64,000 bases of DNA from Albidovulum sp. (GCA_030837825.1 JAUQYB010000084.1:19111-83110); one strand, 5' to 3'; positions 1 through 10,750 are shown, counted from the stretch's first letter. The notes: generated by a model not told the origin, from the letters alone. Translations and numbers: made by a program.

Positions 1-1
1 C

Positions 2-667
2 CGCCCCGGCGAGACGGTGGCGCTGGTCGGGCCATCGGGCGCGGGCAAGACCACGGTGATCCAGCTTCTGCTGCGCTTCTACGATCCCGACCTCGGCCGC
101 ATCACCATCGACGGCGTGGCGCTGCCGGACATGGCGCGCAACGACTTCCGCCGCGCCATCGCGCTGGTGCCGCAGGACCCGGTGATCTTCGCCGCCTCGG
201 CGCGCGAGAACATCCGCTACGGCCGCCCCGATGCGACCGATGCCGAGGTCGAGGCCGCCGCCCGCGCCGCCGCCGCCCATGACTTCATCCTCGATCTGCC
301 CGAGGGCTATGCGAGCTTCCTCGGCGAGCGGGGCGTGATGCTGTCGGGCGGGCAGAAGCAGCGCGTCGCCATCGCCCGGGCGATCCTGCGCGACGCGCCG
401 ATCCTGCTTCTCGACGAGGCGACCTCGGCGCTCGACGCCGAAAGCGAGCGCGCGGTGCAGCGGGCGGTGGACGTGCTGGCCGAGGGCCGCACCACGCTGA
501 TCGTCGCGCACCGGCTGGCCACCGTGAAGAAGGCCGACCGGATCGTGGTCTTCGACCGGGGCCGCATCGTCGCCTCGGGCACGCATGACGACCTCGTCGC
601 CGAGGGCGGCCTCTACGCGCGCCTCGCCCGGCTCCAGTTCACCGAAGGCGCCGTCGCCGCGGAGTGA
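2..667 (+). CDS. ABC transporter, ATP-binding half (5' end outside window)
   Basis: This is the C-terminal nucleotide-binding domain of an ABC protein; the reading frame is already open at the left edge, so the N-terminus, and probably a fused membrane domain, lies outside. In order it shows the Walker A motif GPSGAGKTT, a Q-loop (VPQDPVIF), the ABC signature LSGGQKQR, Walker B with the catalytic glutamate ([12 protein letters not shown]) and the switch histidine (IVAHRLAT). The SARENIRYG stretch after the Q-loop and the signature context match the MsbA/HMT-type exporter class. By family knowledge it would hydrolyse ATP at the cytoplasmic face to drive export of a lipid or peptide-like substrate; the substrate cannot be told from this half. 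Confidence 0.9.
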   Translation, partial: RPGETVALVGPSGAGKTTVIQLLLRFYDPDLGRITIDGVALPDMARNDFRRAIALVPQDPVIFAASARENIRYGRPDATDAEVEAAARAAAAHDFILDLPEGYASFLGERGVMLSGGQKQRVAIARAILRDAPILLLDEATSALDAESERAVQRAVDVLAEGRTTLIVAHRLATVKKADRIVVFDRGRIVASGTHDDLVAEGGLYARLARLQFTEGAVAAE

Positions 668-802
668 GGCGCGGCTTTCCGGTCTGCCGCGATCGGCGGA
701 ACCTTCCCGCCCCGGCGCTTGCAGGGACGGCGGCGAGTGCCGATACTGACCCCGGGTGCGGGCAGTCCGCGCCGGATCCAAACGGTGGAAGTGGAGATCG
801 AC

Positions 803-1237
803 ATGGGTGTCTGGAGTTTCGTGAAGGACGCGGGCAAGAAGCTTTTCGGCGGCGAGGCCGAAGCGGCCGAGGCGCCGGAGGAGGCGCTGCACAAGGAGAT
901 CAGGGATCTCGGCCTTGATCCTGCCGGGCTCGACCTCAAGGTCGAGGGCGACAAGGTCAAGGTCGCCGGCAAGGCGGTCAGCCCGGAGATGAAGGAGAAG
1001 GTCATCCTTGCCGTCGGCAACGTCGCGGGCGTGGCCGCGGTCGAGACCGCCGACGACGGCGACACCAAGGATGCGGTGTTCCACACCGTCGCGAAGAGCG
1101 ACACGCTGTCGGCCATCGCCAAGAAGACGCTCGGCAACGCCAACCGCTACAAGGAAATCTTCGAGGCCAACAAGCCGATGCTGAAGCATCCCGACAAGAT
1201 CTACCCCGGCCAGGTGCTGCGCATCCCGAAGAGCTAG
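803..1237 (+). CDS. BON-LysM protein (YgaU/KBP-like)
   Basis: A 144-residue protein with a BON-like segment at about residues 22-85 and a LysM domain at about 93-142 ([12 protein letters not shown], then [12 protein letters not shown]). This is the architecture and length of E. coli YgaU/Kbp, a cytoplasmic potassium-binding protein. The short N-terminus ([17 protein letters not shown]) carries no signal peptide, which agrees with a cytoplasmic place. The ATG at 803 was preferred over upstream in-frame starts because it gives the usual family N-terminus and follows a purine-rich stretch. It stands alone between the ABC gene and the acyl-CoA synthetase. The potassium role is family knowledge and is not visible in the sequence. 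Confidence 0.85.
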   Translation: MGVWSFVKDAGKKLFGGEAEAAEAPEEALHKEIRDLGLDPAGLDLKVEGDKVKVAGKAVSPEMKEKVILAVGNVAGVAAVETADDGDTKDAVFHTVAKSDTLSAIAKKTLGNANRYKEIFEANKPMLKHPDKIYPGQVLRIPKS

Positions 1238-1370
1238 GACGCGCCGCCCCGGCGCAAGGGGTGACGCCGCGTCGCAAGGGCGGCGGGCGCGCATCGGCCT
1301 TGCCCCGTGGCGACTTTCCGCCCATCCTGCCCCGAAGGAACGCCCGAGGGAGCGGGCAGGGGAGGAGTAC

Positions 1371-3266
1371 ATGGGGAGATTTTCCGGCGTGGCCGACCGC
1401 GATGCGGTCGAGCGGGAAATGCCGTATCAGGACCGCGGCCTGCCGGTAACGCTGTATCAGTTCCTGAGCCAGACCCGCGATGCGCACGGGGCCCGTCCCG
1501 CGATCAGCTTCCAGCTTCTCTCCGATCCGAAGTCGAAGGCCGAGACCTGGACCTGGAACGGGTTTTTCGGCCGGATCACACAGGCTGCCAACCTCTTCCG
1601 CGCGCTCGGCGTGGGCGAGGGCGATACCGTCGCCTATCTCCTGCCCAACTGCCTGGAGACCGCGGCGGTGCTGATGGGCGGGGCGGTCGCCGGCATCGTC
1701 AACCCGATCAACCCGCTCCTGGAGCCCGAGCAGATCGCCGCGATCCTGCGCGAGACCAGGGCGAAGGTGCTGGTGACGCTGAAGCCCTTCCCGAAGGCCG
1801 ACGTGGCGCAGAAGGCGGCTGCGGCCCTGGCGCTCGCCCCCGGGGTCGAGACCCTGCTCGAGGTCGACCTCAACCGCTACCTCGCGCCGCCGAAATCCTG
1901 GATCGTGCCTTTCGTCCGGCCGAAGAACCCCGCCGCGCACAAGGCGCGGGTGCTGGACTTCGCCGCCGAAAGCGCGAGACAGCCCGCCGACCGGCTGGCC
2001 TTTGCCGACAGCACGGCCGACCGGGTCGCGGCCTATTTCCACACCGGCGGCACCACCGGCATGCCCAAGGTCGCACAGCACAAGTATTCCGGCATGATCT
2101 ACAACGGCTGGCTCGGCGGCCGGCTTCTGTTCGACGAGACCGACGTGCTGATCTGCCCCCTGCCGCTCTTTCACGTCTTCGCCGCCTATCCGGTGCTGAT
2201 GTCGGTGATCGCCTCGGGCGCGCACATGGTGATGCCGACGCCCGCCGGCTATCGCGGCGAAGGGGTCTTCGACAACTTCTGGAAGCTGATCGAGCGCTGG
2301 CGCGTCACCTTCCTCATCACCGTGCCGACGGCGATCGCCGCGCTGATGCAGCGCCCGGTGGATGCCGATGTCTCCTCGCTCAGGACCGCGATCTCGGGCT
2401 CGGCCCCCCTGCCGCTCGAGCTTTACAGCCGGTTCGAGAAGGCCACCGGCGTTCAGATCGCCGAGGGCTACGGCCTGACCGAGGCGACCTGCCTTGTCTC
2501 CTGCAACCCGGTGGACGGCAAGAAGAAGGTGGGATCGGTCGGCGTGCCCTTGCCCTATTGCCATGTCCGCATCCTCCAGACCGACGGCAATGGCGCGGTG
2601 CGCAAGGAATGCGGCGTCGACGAGGTGGGCGAGATCTGCGTCTCCAACCCCGGCGTGTTCGAGGGCTCGACCTACACCGAGGTCGACAAGAACCGCACGC
2701 TCTTCGCCGAGGGGCGCTATCTCAGGACCGGCGACCTCGGCCGGATCGACGCCGACGGCTATCTCTGGATCACCGGGCGGGCCAAGGACCTGATCATCCG
2801 CGGTGGCCACAACATCGACCCCGCCGAGATCGAGGAGGCGCTGATGCGCCACCCGGCGGTCGCCTTCGTCGGCGCGGTGGGCCAGCCCGACGCCTTCGCG
2901 GGCGAGCTGCCCTGCGCCTATGTCGAACTGGTCAAGGGCGCCTCGGTCACCGTCGAGGAGCTGATGAGCCATGCGCGCGCGCAGATCCAGGAGCGCGCGG
3001 CGGTGCCCAAGCATATCGAGATCCTACCCGAGCTTCCGAAGACGGCGGTCGGCAAGACCTTCAAGCCCGACCTCAGGAAGCTCGCCATCGCCCGCGTCTA
3101 CGACGCCGCGCTGGCCGAGGCCGGCCTGGCCGCGCGGGTGCGCGACGTGGTCGAGGACAAGAAGCGCGGACTGGTCGCGCGGCTCGAGCGCACGGGAGCG
3201 GTGGACGAGGAGGCGCTGAAGCACAAGCTGGGCGAGTTCACCCGGCCCTGGGACTGGGCCGCCTGA
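1371..3266 (+). CDS. AMP-dependent acyl-CoA synthetase
   Basis: A 631-residue member of the ANL superfamily, which activates a carboxylic acid to an acyl-adenylate and then an acyl-CoA. The phosphate-binding loop is [13 protein letters not shown] (about residues 222-234), followed by the adenine-binding EGYGLTEAT, the hinge region [11 protein letters not shown] and [22 protein letters not shown], and the C-terminal lysine in [10 protein letters not shown] (about residue 560). A strong ribosome-binding site (GGGGAGGAG) sits just before the ATG. The length and the insert after residue 130 resemble the long FadD-like proteins of alphaproteobacteria. The substrate, fatty or aryl acid, cannot be deduced. 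No beta-oxidation genes adjoin it. Confidence 0.88.
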   Translation: MGRFSGVADRDAVEREMPYQDRGLPVTLYQFLSQTRDAHGARPAISFQLLSDPKSKAETWTWNGFFGRITQAANLFRALGVGEGDTVAYLLPNCLETAAVLMGGAVAGIVNPINPLLEPEQIAAILRETRAKVLVTLKPFPKADVAQKAAAALALAPGVETLLEVDLNRYLAPPKSWIVPFVRPKNPAAHKARVLDFAAESARQPADRLAFADSTADRVAAYFHTGGTTGMPKVAQHKYSGMIYNGWLGGRLLFDETDVLICPLPLFHVFAAYPVLMSVIASGAHMVMPTPAGYRGEGVFDNFWKLIERWRVTFLITVPTAIAALMQRPVDADVSSLRTAISGSAPLPLELYSRFEKATGVQIAEGYGLTEATCLVSCNPVDGKKKVGSVGVPLPYCHVRILQTDGNGAVRKECGVDEVGEICVSNPGVFEGSTYTEVDKNRTLFAEGRYLRTGDLGRIDADGYLWITGRAKDLIIRGGHNIDPAEIEEALMRHPAVAFVGAVGQPDAFAGELPCAYVELVKGASVTVEELMSHARAQIQERAAVPKHIEILPELPKTAVGKTFKPDLRKLAIARVYDAALAEAGLAARVRDVVEDKKRGLVARLERTGAVDEEALKHKLGEFTRPWDWAA

Positions 3267-3415
3267 CCGGGCCGGGCAGCCGGTTTTTTCCGCCGCCGGC
3301 ATTTCAGCGACACTTCCTGTCGCGGAATGGCGCGGCAATCCCGCTCCGGCGTTGAAATCTGGCCGCGGTCCGGCGCCGCTGTCACCGAAGCGGGGGGCCG
3401 GAAACGGGAGGGACG

Positions 3416-4666
3416 ATGCGCTATTCGGGGCTCAGGGTCATCCGCGAGGGACTCTCGGGCAACAGGGGCTGGACGCCGGCCTGGCGCGACCCCGCGCCCA
3501 AGGAAGACTACGAGGTCGTGATCATCGGCGGCGGCGGGCATGGGCTTTCGACCGCCTACTACCTGGCGAAGAACCACGGGCTTAGCAATGTCGCGGTTCT
3601 GGAGAAGGGCTATCTCGGCGGTGGCAATGTCGGGCGCAACACCACGATCGTGCGCGCCAACTACTTCCTGCCCGGCAACCAGGAGTTCTATTCCCATTCG
3701 CTGAAGCTGTGGGAGGGGCTGGAGGCTGACCTCAACTACAACGTGATGCACAGCCAGCGCGGGCTGATCAACCTCTTCCACTCCGACGGCCAGCGCGACG
3801 CCTTCGCCCGGCGCGGCAACGCGATGATCAACCAGGGCGACGACGCGATCCTGCTCGACCGCGAAGGGGTGCGCCGGCATCTGCCCTACCTCGATTTCGA
3901 GCAGACGCGCTTTCCGATCCACGGCGGGCTTCTCCACCCGAGGGGCGGCACCGCGCGGCACGATGCGGTGGCCTGGGGCTATGCCCGCGCCGCGGACCGG
4001 CGCGGCGTCGACCTGATCCAGAACTGCGAGGTGACCGGGATCGACATCGTGGACGGCCGGGTGCGCGGCGTGCAGACGACGCGGGGGCCGATCCGGGCGA
4101 AGAAGGTCGGTATCGTCGTCGCCGGCCGCTCGGGCCAGGTGGCGGCGATGGCGGGGATGCGCCTGCCGGTCGAGTCCCACATTCTCCAGGCCTTCGTGAC
4201 CGAAGGGCTGAAGCCGGTGATCGACCATGTGGTCTCGTTCGGCATGGGGCATTTCTACATCAGCCAGTCCGACAAGGGCGGGCTGGTCTTCGGCGGCGAC
4301 CTCGACTTCTACGCCTCCTATGCCGCGCGGGGGAACCTGCCGATGGTGGAGCATGTGATGGAGGCGGGGATGACGCTGATGCCGATGATCGGCAAGGCGA
4401 AGGTGCTGCGAAGCTGGGGCGGCATCATGGACATGACGCCGGACGGCTCGCCGATCATCGACCGGACCGATGTCGGCGGGCTCTACATCGATTGCGGCTG
4501 GAACTACGGCGGCTTCAAGGCGGTGCCCGCCTCGGGCTGGTGCATGGCGCATCTGATGGCCACCGGCGAGCCGCACCCCGTCGCCCGCCGCTTCCGCCTC
4601 GACCGTTTCCTGACCGGCCACCTCATCGACGAGGAAGGCACCGGCAGCCAGCACAACCTGCATTGA
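3416..4666 (+). CDS. soxB: sarcosine oxidase subunit beta
   Basis: The 416-residue flavoprotein subunit of heterotetrameric sarcosine oxidase, which demethylates sarcosine to glycine. A Rossmann FAD-binding motif (VVIIGGGGHGLSTAYYL) starts near residue 35. The segment LHPRGGTARHDAVAWGYARA carries His174, placed like the histidine that holds covalent FMN at the beta/alpha interface in characterised enzymes. The C-terminus has the usual PDGSPIIDRT and NYGGFKAVPASGW strings. Start: ATG after GGGAGGG. It is the first gene of soxBDAG, but the gap to soxD is 183 bp, much longer than the other junctions. It acts in the cytoplasm together with the next three products. Confidence 0.96.
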   Translation: MRYSGLRVIREGLSGNRGWTPAWRDPAPKEDYEVVIIGGGGHGLSTAYYLAKNHGLSNVAVLEKGYLGGGNVGRNTTIVRANYFLPGNQEFYSHSLKLWEGLEADLNYNVMHSQRGLINLFHSDGQRDAFARRGNAMINQGDDAILLDREGVRRHLPYLDFEQTRFPIHGGLLHPRGGTARHDAVAWGYARAADRRGVDLIQNCEVTGIDIVDGRVRGVQTTRGPIRAKKVGIVVAGRSGQVAAMAGMRLPVESHILQAFVTEGLKPVIDHVVSFGMGHFYISQSDKGGLVFGGDLDFYASYAARGNLPMVEHVMEAGMTLMPMIGKAKVLRSWGGIMDMTPDGSPIIDRTDVGGLYIDCGWNYGGFKAVPASGWCMAHLMATGEPHPVARRFRLDRFLTGHLIDEEGTGSQHNLH

Positions 4667-4756
4667 GGGGACAATGACCGCCGCCCGTCCGCCATTCTCG
4701 AACCCGGCCCCGGTCGCTCCCGCTTTGGGTGGGATGGCGCGCCTCCGCTCAGCCTT

Positions 4757-4823
4757 CTTCGTTGCCGAAATACCCCGGGGTGAGGCCCCGGACCGGGTCC
4801 GGGGCCGAGGGGCGGCGCCCCTC
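4757..4823. repeat. REP-like element with two adjacent palindromes
   Basis: Inside the soxB-soxD gap lies a lead sequence (CTTCGTTGCCGAAATA, 4757-4772) and the 8-bp palindrome CCCCGGGG (4773-4780). Next comes a near-perfect palindrome with 11-bp arms and a 1-nt centre (GGCCCCGGACC ... GGTCCGGGGCC, 4784-4806), and directly after it a second hairpin (GAGGGGC ggc GCCCCTC, 4807-4823). Such paired hairpins are typical of REP-type dispersed elements. A related lead (TTTGGCGCAAATATCCC) occurs near 42438. In mRNA the hairpins would sit between soxB and soxD and could stabilise the upstream message or dampen read-through. That role is inference. Confidence 0.6.
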
Positions 4824-4849
4824 CGCCACCGCGTCCGAGGAGAACACCG

Positions 4850-5146
4850 ATGCGCCTGACCTGCCCCCTCTGCGGTCCCCGCGACCGGCGCGAGTTCACC
4901 TATTACGGCGACGCCGTCTACGCCGACCGGCCGGCGGCGGGGGCCGGGCCGGCGGCCTGGGACGACTACCTCCACCTGCGCGACAACCCGGCGGGAGAGA
5001 CGCGCGACCTCTGGTATCACGAGCTGGGCTGTTCGGCCTGGATCGAGGCGACGCGCAACACGGTCACCCACGAGATCACCGCGACGCGGCTTCTGGCAGA
5101 GCGGGACCGTCCGGCGGCGGCGAAGGGCAGGGGCAAGAGACCATGA
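4850..5146 (+). CDS. soxD: sarcosine oxidase subunit delta
   Basis: The 98-residue small subunit of heterotetrameric sarcosine oxidase. It has the zinc site expected for the family: Cys5 and Cys8 in LTCPLC near the N-terminus, and His57 and Cys61 in WYHELGCSAW. Its role is structural, holding zinc in the complex. An AGGAG-type ribosome-binding site precedes the ATG. Its stop overlaps the start of soxA in an ATGA, so the two are probably translationally coupled. Confidence 0.95.
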   Translation: MRLTCPLCGPRDRREFTYYGDAVYADRPAAGAGPAAWDDYLHLRDNPAGETRDLWYHELGCSAWIEATRNTVTHEITATRLLAERDRPAAAKGRGKRP

Positions 5147-8082
5147 GGATCGCGGGCAAGGGTCTTGTCGACCGGTCGGAGACGGTGGGATTCCGCTTCG
5201 ACGGGCGCGACTACACCGGGTTCCGCGGCGACACGCTGGCCTCGGCGCTGCTGGCCTCGGGCGTGCGCATCTTCGGCCGGTCGTTCAAGTATCACCGGCC
5301 GCGCGGGGTGATGACGACGGGGTCGGAGGAGCCGAACGCGCTGGTGACGGTGGGCCGCGGCGCGCGGCAGGTGCCGAACGTCCGCGCCACGGTGCAGGAG
5401 ATCCACACCGGGCTCGACGCGCGCGGGCAGAACTGCTGGCCCGGGCTCGGCTTCGACCTGATGGAGGTCAACGACCTCTTCGCGCCGTTCTTCGGCGCGG
5501 GGTTCTACTACAAGACCTTCATGTGGCCGAAGGCCTTCTGGGAAAGCCTCTACGAGCCCCTGATCCGCCGCGCCGCCGGGCTCGGCGCGCTGTCGGGCAA
5601 GTCGAACGACGAACCCTACGAGAAGGCCTGGGCTTTCTGCGACCTCCTGGTGATCGGCGCCGGGCCGGCGGGGTTGATGGCCGCGCTGGTGGCGGCCCGG
5701 GGCGGCGCCGACGTGATCCTCGCCGACGAGGATCACCGCATGGGGGGGCGGCTCCTTCTCGAGACCCACCAGATCGCCGGCCAGCCCGGGGCCGGCTGGG
5801 CCGCGGGCGTGATCGAGGAACTCGCGAGCCTTCCCAACGTGCGGCTGATGCCGCGCACCACGGTCACCGGCGCCTATGACGGCGGCACCTTCGGCGCGCT
5901 CGAACGCGTCGGCCTGCATGTCGCCAACCCGTCGGACGCGCTGCCGCGCGAATGCTTCTGGCGGATCGTGGCGAAACGCGCCGTGCTGGCCTCGGGCGCG
6001 CAGGAACGCCAGATCGCCTTTGCCAACAACGACCGGCCGGGGATCATGACGGCGGGCGCGGTCAGGGGCTATCTCAACCGCTGGGGCGTGGCGGCGGGCC
6101 AGTCGGTCACGATCTTCGCCAACAACGACAACGCGCACCGGACCGCGCGCGATCTTGCCGCCGCCGGCGTGCGGATCGCCGCGCTGATCGACGTGCGCGA
6201 GGATGTCGCGGTGCCCGGCGGCTTTCCCGTCCATGCCGGCTGCCGCGTCATCGACACCGCCGGCCGGCGCGGGTTGCGCGAGGTCGTCATCGCCGACCGC
6301 GACGGCCGCCTCTCGCGCATCGCCAGCGATTGTCTCGCCGTCTCGGGCGGCTGGAACCCGGCGCTGCACCTGGCCTGCCACATGAACGGCCGGCCGGCCT
6401 GGCGCGAGGAGATCGCGGCCTTCGTGCCGAAGCCCGGCATGGTGCCGGGGCTCTCCGTCGCCGGAGCGGCCAATGGCGCCTTCTCGACACAGGCGTGTCT
6501 TGCCGAGGGTGCTGCGGCCGCCGAGGCGGCGCTGGAAGCCCTCGGGACGAGGGTGGCGAGGACCGACCTGCCGCAGGCCGAGGACGGCGCCACCCGCATC
6601 CGCGCCTACTGGGAGGTGCCGGAGCCGCGGCACCGGGCCTGGCTCGACTTCGCCAACGATGTGACGACGAAGGATGTGCGCCTCGCCGCGCAGGAGAACT
6701 TCGCCAGCGTCGAGCACATGAAGCGCTACACGACGCAGGGCATGGCCCCCGACCAGGGCAAGAACTCCAGCGTCGCCGCGCTGGCGGTCCTCGCCGATGC
6801 CACCGGCCGGGCCATTGCCGAGACCGGCACCACGACCTTCCGGCCACCCTACGCGCCGGTCTCGATCGCCGCGATGGGGGCGGGCGGGCAGGGGGCGGGC
6901 TTCGCGCCCCAGCGTCGCACCACCTCGGACCGGGCGGCGCGCGAGCGGGCGGCGCCGATGATCGAGGCGGGGCTCTGGTATCGCGCGGCCTGGTTCCCGC
7001 GGCCGGGCGAGACGACCTGGCGCGAGGCTTGCGACCGCGAGGTGACGATGGTGCGCGAGCGGGTGGGGGTGGCCGATGTCTCCACCCTCGGCAAGATCGA
7101 CATCCAGGGCCGCGATGCGGCCCGCTTCCTCGACCTCGTCTACACCAACACCTTCTCCACCCTGAAGCCCGGCCGGGTGCGCTACGGCCTGATGCTGCGC
7201 GAGGACGGGATGGTGATGGACGACGGCACCACCGCCTGCCTTGGCGCCGGGCACTACCTGATGACCACGACCACCGCCGCCGCGGGGCAGGTGATGCGGC
7301 ACCTCGACTTCGTCCAGCAGGCGCATTGCCCCGGCTGGGATGTGCGCGCGATCTCGGTCACCGAACACTGGGCGCAGTTCGCGGTGGCGGGGCCCTTGGC
7401 GCGCGAGCTTCTGAACTCGCTTCTGGAAGCCCCGATCGACGGCGCCGCCCTGCCGTTCCTGTCCTGCGGGACGGTGCGGATCATGGGGGTGGAGGCGCGG
7501 CTCTTCCGCATCTCCTTCTCGGGCGAGCTTGGCTACGAAATCGCGGTGCCCGCGCGCTTCGGCGCCTCGCTCTGGCGCGATCTCGTGGCGCGGGCCGAAA
7601 GTCTCGGCGGCGGCGCCTACGGGATGGAGGCGCTGAACGTCCTCAGGATCGAGAAGGGCTTCATCACGCACGCCGAGATCCACGGCCGCGTCACCGCCTT
7701 CGACATCGGGCTTCAGGGCATGGTGAGCGCGAAGAAGGACTGCATCGGCAAGGGCGCGAGCACCCGGCCGGGGCTTTCCGGGCCGGAGCGCGAGCAGTTG
7801 GTGGGGCTCAGGCCGATCCCGGGCGGCCGCGCCATCGCCGCCGGCGCGCATCTCTTCGACGAGGGGGCGCAAGCGGTTTCGGCCGAAGACCGCGGCTATG
7901 TCACCTCGGTATGCTGGTCGCCCACGCTTAGGACCTATCTGGGGCTCGGCTTTCTGAAGGATGGCCGGGCGCGGATCGGCGGGCGGGTGCGGCTGGTCGA
8001 TCACCTGCGCAAGACCGAGGTGCTTTGCGAGGTGACGCACCCCGTCTTTCTCGACCCGGAGGGAGGACGCGCCCGTGCCTAG
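5143..8082 (+). CDS. soxA: sarcosine oxidase subunit alpha
   Basis: A 979-residue subunit that binds NAD and tetrahydrofolate in heterotetrameric sarcosine oxidase. An N-terminal ferredoxin-like segment includes FKYHRPRGVMTTGSEEPNAL. A Rossmann dinucleotide fold (LLVIGAGPAGLMAALVAARG) begins near residue 169. The C-terminal 370 or so residues form a glycine-cleavage T-protein (aminomethyltransferase) domain, where formaldehyde from the methyl group is captured as 5,10-methylene-THF. The start at 5143 overlaps the soxD stop by 4 nt and gives the usual family length. It is followed by soxG with an 8-nt overlap. The open frame runs further upstream, but those codons belong to soxD in another frame. 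Confidence 0.96.
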   Translation: MRIAGKGLVDRSETVGFRFDGRDYTGFRGDTLASALLASGVRIFGRSFKYHRPRGVMTTGSEEPNALVTVGRGARQVPNVRATVQEIHTGLDARGQNCWPGLGFDLMEVNDLFAPFFGAGFYYKTFMWPKAFWESLYEPLIRRAAGLGALSGKSNDEPYEKAWAFCDLLVIGAGPAGLMAALVAARGGADVILADEDHRMGGRLLLETHQIAGQPGAGWAAGVIEELASLPNVRLMPRTTVTGAYDGGTFGALERVGLHVANPSDALPRECFWRIVAKRAVLASGAQERQIAFANNDRPGIMTAGAVRGYLNRWGVAAGQSVTIFANNDNAHRTARDLAAAGVRIAALIDVREDVAVPGGFPVHAGCRVIDTAGRRGLREVVIADRDGRLSRIASDCLAVSGGWNPALHLACHMNGRPAWREEIAAFVPKPGMVPGLSVAGAANGAFSTQACLAEGAAAAEAALEALGTRVARTDLPQAEDGATRIRAYWEVPEPRHRAWLDFANDVTTKDVRLAAQENFASVEHMKRYTTQGMAPDQGKNSSVAALAVLADATGRAIAETGTTTFRPPYAPVSIAAMGAGGQGAGFAPQRRTTSDRAARERAAPMIEAGLWYRAAWFPRPGETTWREACDREVTMVRERVGVADVSTLGKIDIQGRDAARFLDLVYTNTFSTLKPGRVRYGLMLREDGMVMDDGTTACLGAGHYLMTTTTAAAGQVMRHLDFVQQAHCPGWDVRAISVTEHWAQFAVAGPLARELLNSLLEAPIDGAALPFLSCGTVRIMGVEARLFRISFSGELGYEIAVPARFGASLWRDLVARAESLGGGAYGMEALNVLRIEKGFITHAEIHGRVTAFDIGLQGMVSAKKDCIGKGASTRPGLSGPEREQLVGLRPIPGGRAIAAGAHLFDEGAQAVSAEDRGYVTSVCWSPTLRTYLGLGFLKDGRARIGGRVRLVDHLRKTEVLCEVTHPVFLDPEGGRARA

Positions 8083-8623
8083 CCTGATCGAGACCACCGC
8101 CTGCGAGGGGCTCTTGCCGGTTTCCGCGGGCGGCGTGACGCTGAGCGAGGCGGCAGGGGGCCCGATCACCTCGGTCGCCCCGTTCCGCGGCAAGGAAAGG
8201 GCGGTCGCCACCGCGCTGAAGAAACTCGGCCTAGGCTGGCCCGGTCCCGGGCAGTCGCTGCGGTCGGGCGGGGCCGCCTGTCTCTGGACCGGCCGCGACC
8301 AGGCCTTCCTGATCGGCAGCCCGCCCGAAGGGCTCGACGGGATCGCCGCGCTCACCGACCAGTCGGACGGCTGGGCGCGGATGCGGCTGGAGGGGCGGGG
8401 GGCCGAGGCGGTGCTGACCCGGCTGGTGCCCCTCGACCTCAGGGCGGCCGCCTTCCCCGATGGCGCCGTGGCGCGGAGCGGGCTCAACCACATGATGGCG
8501 GTGCTGACGCGCGAGGGGCCGGAGGCGTTCGGGATCATGGTCTTCCGCTCGATGGCGGGGTCGGCCGTGCACGAGATCGCGGTGGCGATGAAGGCGGTGG
8601 CCGCCCGGCCGGCGTTCGGCTGA
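8075..8623 (+). CDS. soxG: sarcosine oxidase subunit gamma
   Basis: A 182-residue subunit of heterotetrameric sarcosine oxidase, recognised by position and by conserved pieces such as SVAPFRGKERAV, LWTGRDQAFLIG and LVPLDLRAAAFPDGAVARSGLNHM. The family is structurally related to the T-protein fold but has no known catalytic residue. It starts with GTG, preceded by GGAGGGAGGAC inside the end of soxA, so translational coupling is likely. It closes the soxBDAG operon. The folate genes often found beside this operon elsewhere (glyA, purU) are absent; dnaG follows. Confidence 0.92.
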   Translation: MPSLIETTACEGLLPVSAGGVTLSEAAGGPITSVAPFRGKERAVATALKKLGLGWPGPGQSLRSGGAACLWTGRDQAFLIGSPPEGLDGIAALTDQSDGWARMRLEGRGAEAVLTRLVPLDLRAAAFPDGAVARSGLNHMMAVLTREGPEAFGIMVFRSMAGSAVHEIAVAMKAVAARPAFG

Positions 8624-8688
8624 CGCGCCCCGCCGCCGCCCGGCGGCGCCACTTGCGACTCGGGCGCGGGCCGGGGGATAGTGGCACG

Positions 8689-10686
8689 ATGAATCTGCCC
8701 CCTGGTTTCCTCGATGAACTGCGCAGCCGCACCACGCTGAGCCAGGTGGTCGGGCGCAAGGTCGTCTGGGACCGGCGCAAGTCGAACCAGGCCAAGGGCG
8801 ACCTCTGGGCGCCGTGCCCCTTCCATCAGGAAAAGACCGCGTCCTTCCATGTCGACGACAGGAAAGGCTACTACTACTGCTTCGGCTGCCACGCCAAGGG
8901 CGACGCGATTTCCTTCCTGAAGGAGGCCGAGAACCTCTCGTTCATCGAGGCGGTCGAGCTGCTGGCGCGCGAGGCCGGGATGGCGATGCCTGCGGCCGAC
9001 CCGCAGGTGGCGGCGCGGGCCGACCGGCGGGCGGAACTGGCCGGCGTGATGGAGGAGGCCGTCCGCCACTACCGGCTGCAGCTGAAGACCTCGGCCGGGG
9101 CGGCGGCACGCGACTATCTCGCCCGGCGCGGGCTGTCCGAGGCGGCGCAGGACCGGTTCGAGATCGGCTTCGCCCCGGAAGGCTGGCAGGGGCTCTGGGA
9201 GGCGCTGCGCGGCCGCGGCATCGCCGAGGACCTGATCCTCGGCGCCGGGCTCGCGAAGCCCAGCAGCAAGGGCAAGGCACCCTACGACGTCTTCCGCAAC
9301 CGGATCATGTTCCCGATCCGCGACGCGCGCGGCCGCTGCATCGCCTTCGGCGGCCGGGCGATGGACCCGGGCGACAGCGCGAAATACCTCAACTCGCCCG
9401 AGACCGAGCTTTTCGACAAGGGCCGGACGCTTTTCAACCACGGGCCCGCGCGCGAGGCGGCCGGAAGGGCCCAGCCGCTGATCGTGGCCGAAGGCTACAT
9501 GGACGTGATCGCGCTCGTCGGCGCGGGATTCGGGGGGGCGGTGGCGCCGCTCGGCACCGCGATCACCGAAGACCAGCTCCGGCTTCTCTGGCGCCTTCAC
9601 CCCGAGCCGCTGATCATGCTCGACGGTGACGCCGCCGGCATCCGCGCCGCCATGCGCCTGGTTGACCTCGCCCTGCCGCTTCTCGAATCGGGGCTGGGGC
9701 TGAGGTTCGTGATCCTGCCCGAGGGGATGGACCCCGACGACCTGATCCGGGCGCGCGGCCGGGCGGCGGTTGAGGCGGCGCTGGCCGGGGCCGAGCCGAT
9801 GGTCAACCTCTTGTGGCGGCGCGAGACGGAAGGCCGCATCTTCGACAGCCCCGAACGCAAGGCCACGCTCGACAAGGCGCTGCGCGAGGCGATCCGGCGC
9901 ATCGCCGACCCGTCGATCCGCGCGCACTACGGCGAAGAGATCAAGCGCCTGCGATGGGAGCTTTTCGCCCCTGCGAGGCCCGCGCATGGCAGCGCGCGCG
10001 CCTGGGACGGGCGACCCGGGCGTGGGCGGCTGGGGGGCGGGCAGTTGGGGGGCGGGCGCGGCGCGGGACGGTTCCGCCCCGGCCCGGCCACCGAACCTCT
10101 GCCGGGCACCCGCGCCTCGCTTCTGGCCGCCGCACCGGGGGCGGAGGTCGAGGACTACCTCCGCGAGGCGATGATCCTTGCCATCGCGCTGACCCATCCG
10201 GCCTGCGTCGCCCGCTTCGAAAGCCAGTTCGAGACGGTGGCATTCCGCGACCCCGGCCACGAGCGGCTGCGCCACGCCCTGCTTGCGTCCATTCATGACG
10301 GCGATGCCGCGCCGCTCAGGGAAAAGGTGGCGCGAACCGCCGGCGCCGAGCTTGAAAAGCTCTTCGCGCTCGCCCATGTCCGCATCGCCCCCCCGGTGCG
10401 CGACACCGCCGAGAGCGAGTTCGCCGCGATGTGCCTTGCCGAGGAACTGGCCAAGCTCGATGCCCGCCGCGGGGTCGAGGCCGAGATTGCCGAGGCGATG
10501 GACGATCTTTCCGGCCTTGCCGACGAGGGGCTCACCTGGCGGCTCAGCCAGGCCGCCGAGGCGCGCCACCGCGCCGACCGCCCCACGCTCGACGACGCCA
10601 GCGACATGGGCGAGGACCGTGGCGCGCTCTCCGCCGAGCTTCAGCGGCTGATCGACGCGGCCGTCTGGGAGAAGAAGAAACCCTGA
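8689..10686 (+). CDS. dnaG: DNA primase
   Basis: A 665-residue bacterial primase that makes RNA primers at the replication fork. The N-terminal CHC2 zinc finger uses Cys43, His46, Cys64 and Cys67 (APCPFHQEK, then [12 protein letters not shown]). The TOPRIM core follows, with [11 protein letters not shown] near residue 268 and the acidic [12 protein letters not shown] near 310. A low-complexity Gly/Arg/Pro linker (about residues 440-470, [12 protein letters not shown]) separates the core from a C-terminal helical region that should contact DnaB helicase. The ATG at 8689 gives the family's short N-terminus before the zinc finger. It lies directly upstream of rpoD, as in the classical macromolecular synthesis operon, but without rpsU. 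Confidence 0.97.
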   Translation: MNLPPGFLDELRSRTTLSQVVGRKVVWDRRKSNQAKGDLWAPCPFHQEKTASFHVDDRKGYYYCFGCHAKGDAISFLKEAENLSFIEAVELLAREAGMAMPAADPQVAARADRRAELAGVMEEAVRHYRLQLKTSAGAAARDYLARRGLSEAAQDRFEIGFAPEGWQGLWEALRGRGIAEDLILGAGLAKPSSKGKAPYDVFRNRIMFPIRDARGRCIAFGGRAMDPGDSAKYLNSPETELFDKGRTLFNHGPAREAAGRAQPLIVAEGYMDVIALVGAGFGGAVAPLGTAITEDQLRLLWRLHPEPLIMLDGDAAGIRAAMRLVDLALPLLESGLGLRFVILPEGMDPDDLIRARGRAAVEAALAGAEPMVNLLWRRETEGRIFDSPERKATLDKALREAIRRIADPSIRAHYGEEIKRLRWELFAPARPAHGSARAWDGRPGRGRLGGGQLGGGRGAGRFRPGPATEPLPGTRASLLAAAPGAEVEDYLREAMILAIALTHPACVARFESQFETVAFRDPGHERLRHALLASIHDGDAAPLREKVARTAGAELEKLFALAHVRIAPPVRDTAESEFAAMCLAEELAKLDARRGVEAEIAEAMDDLSGLADEGLTWRLSQAAEARHRADRPTLDDASDMGEDRGALSAELQRLIDAAVWEKKKP

Positions 10687-10750
10687 AGGGCGCGCGCGCC
10701 CGGCCCCGCCCCCTGTGATTGGGAGCGATGATTCGATAAATAACCGGAAC

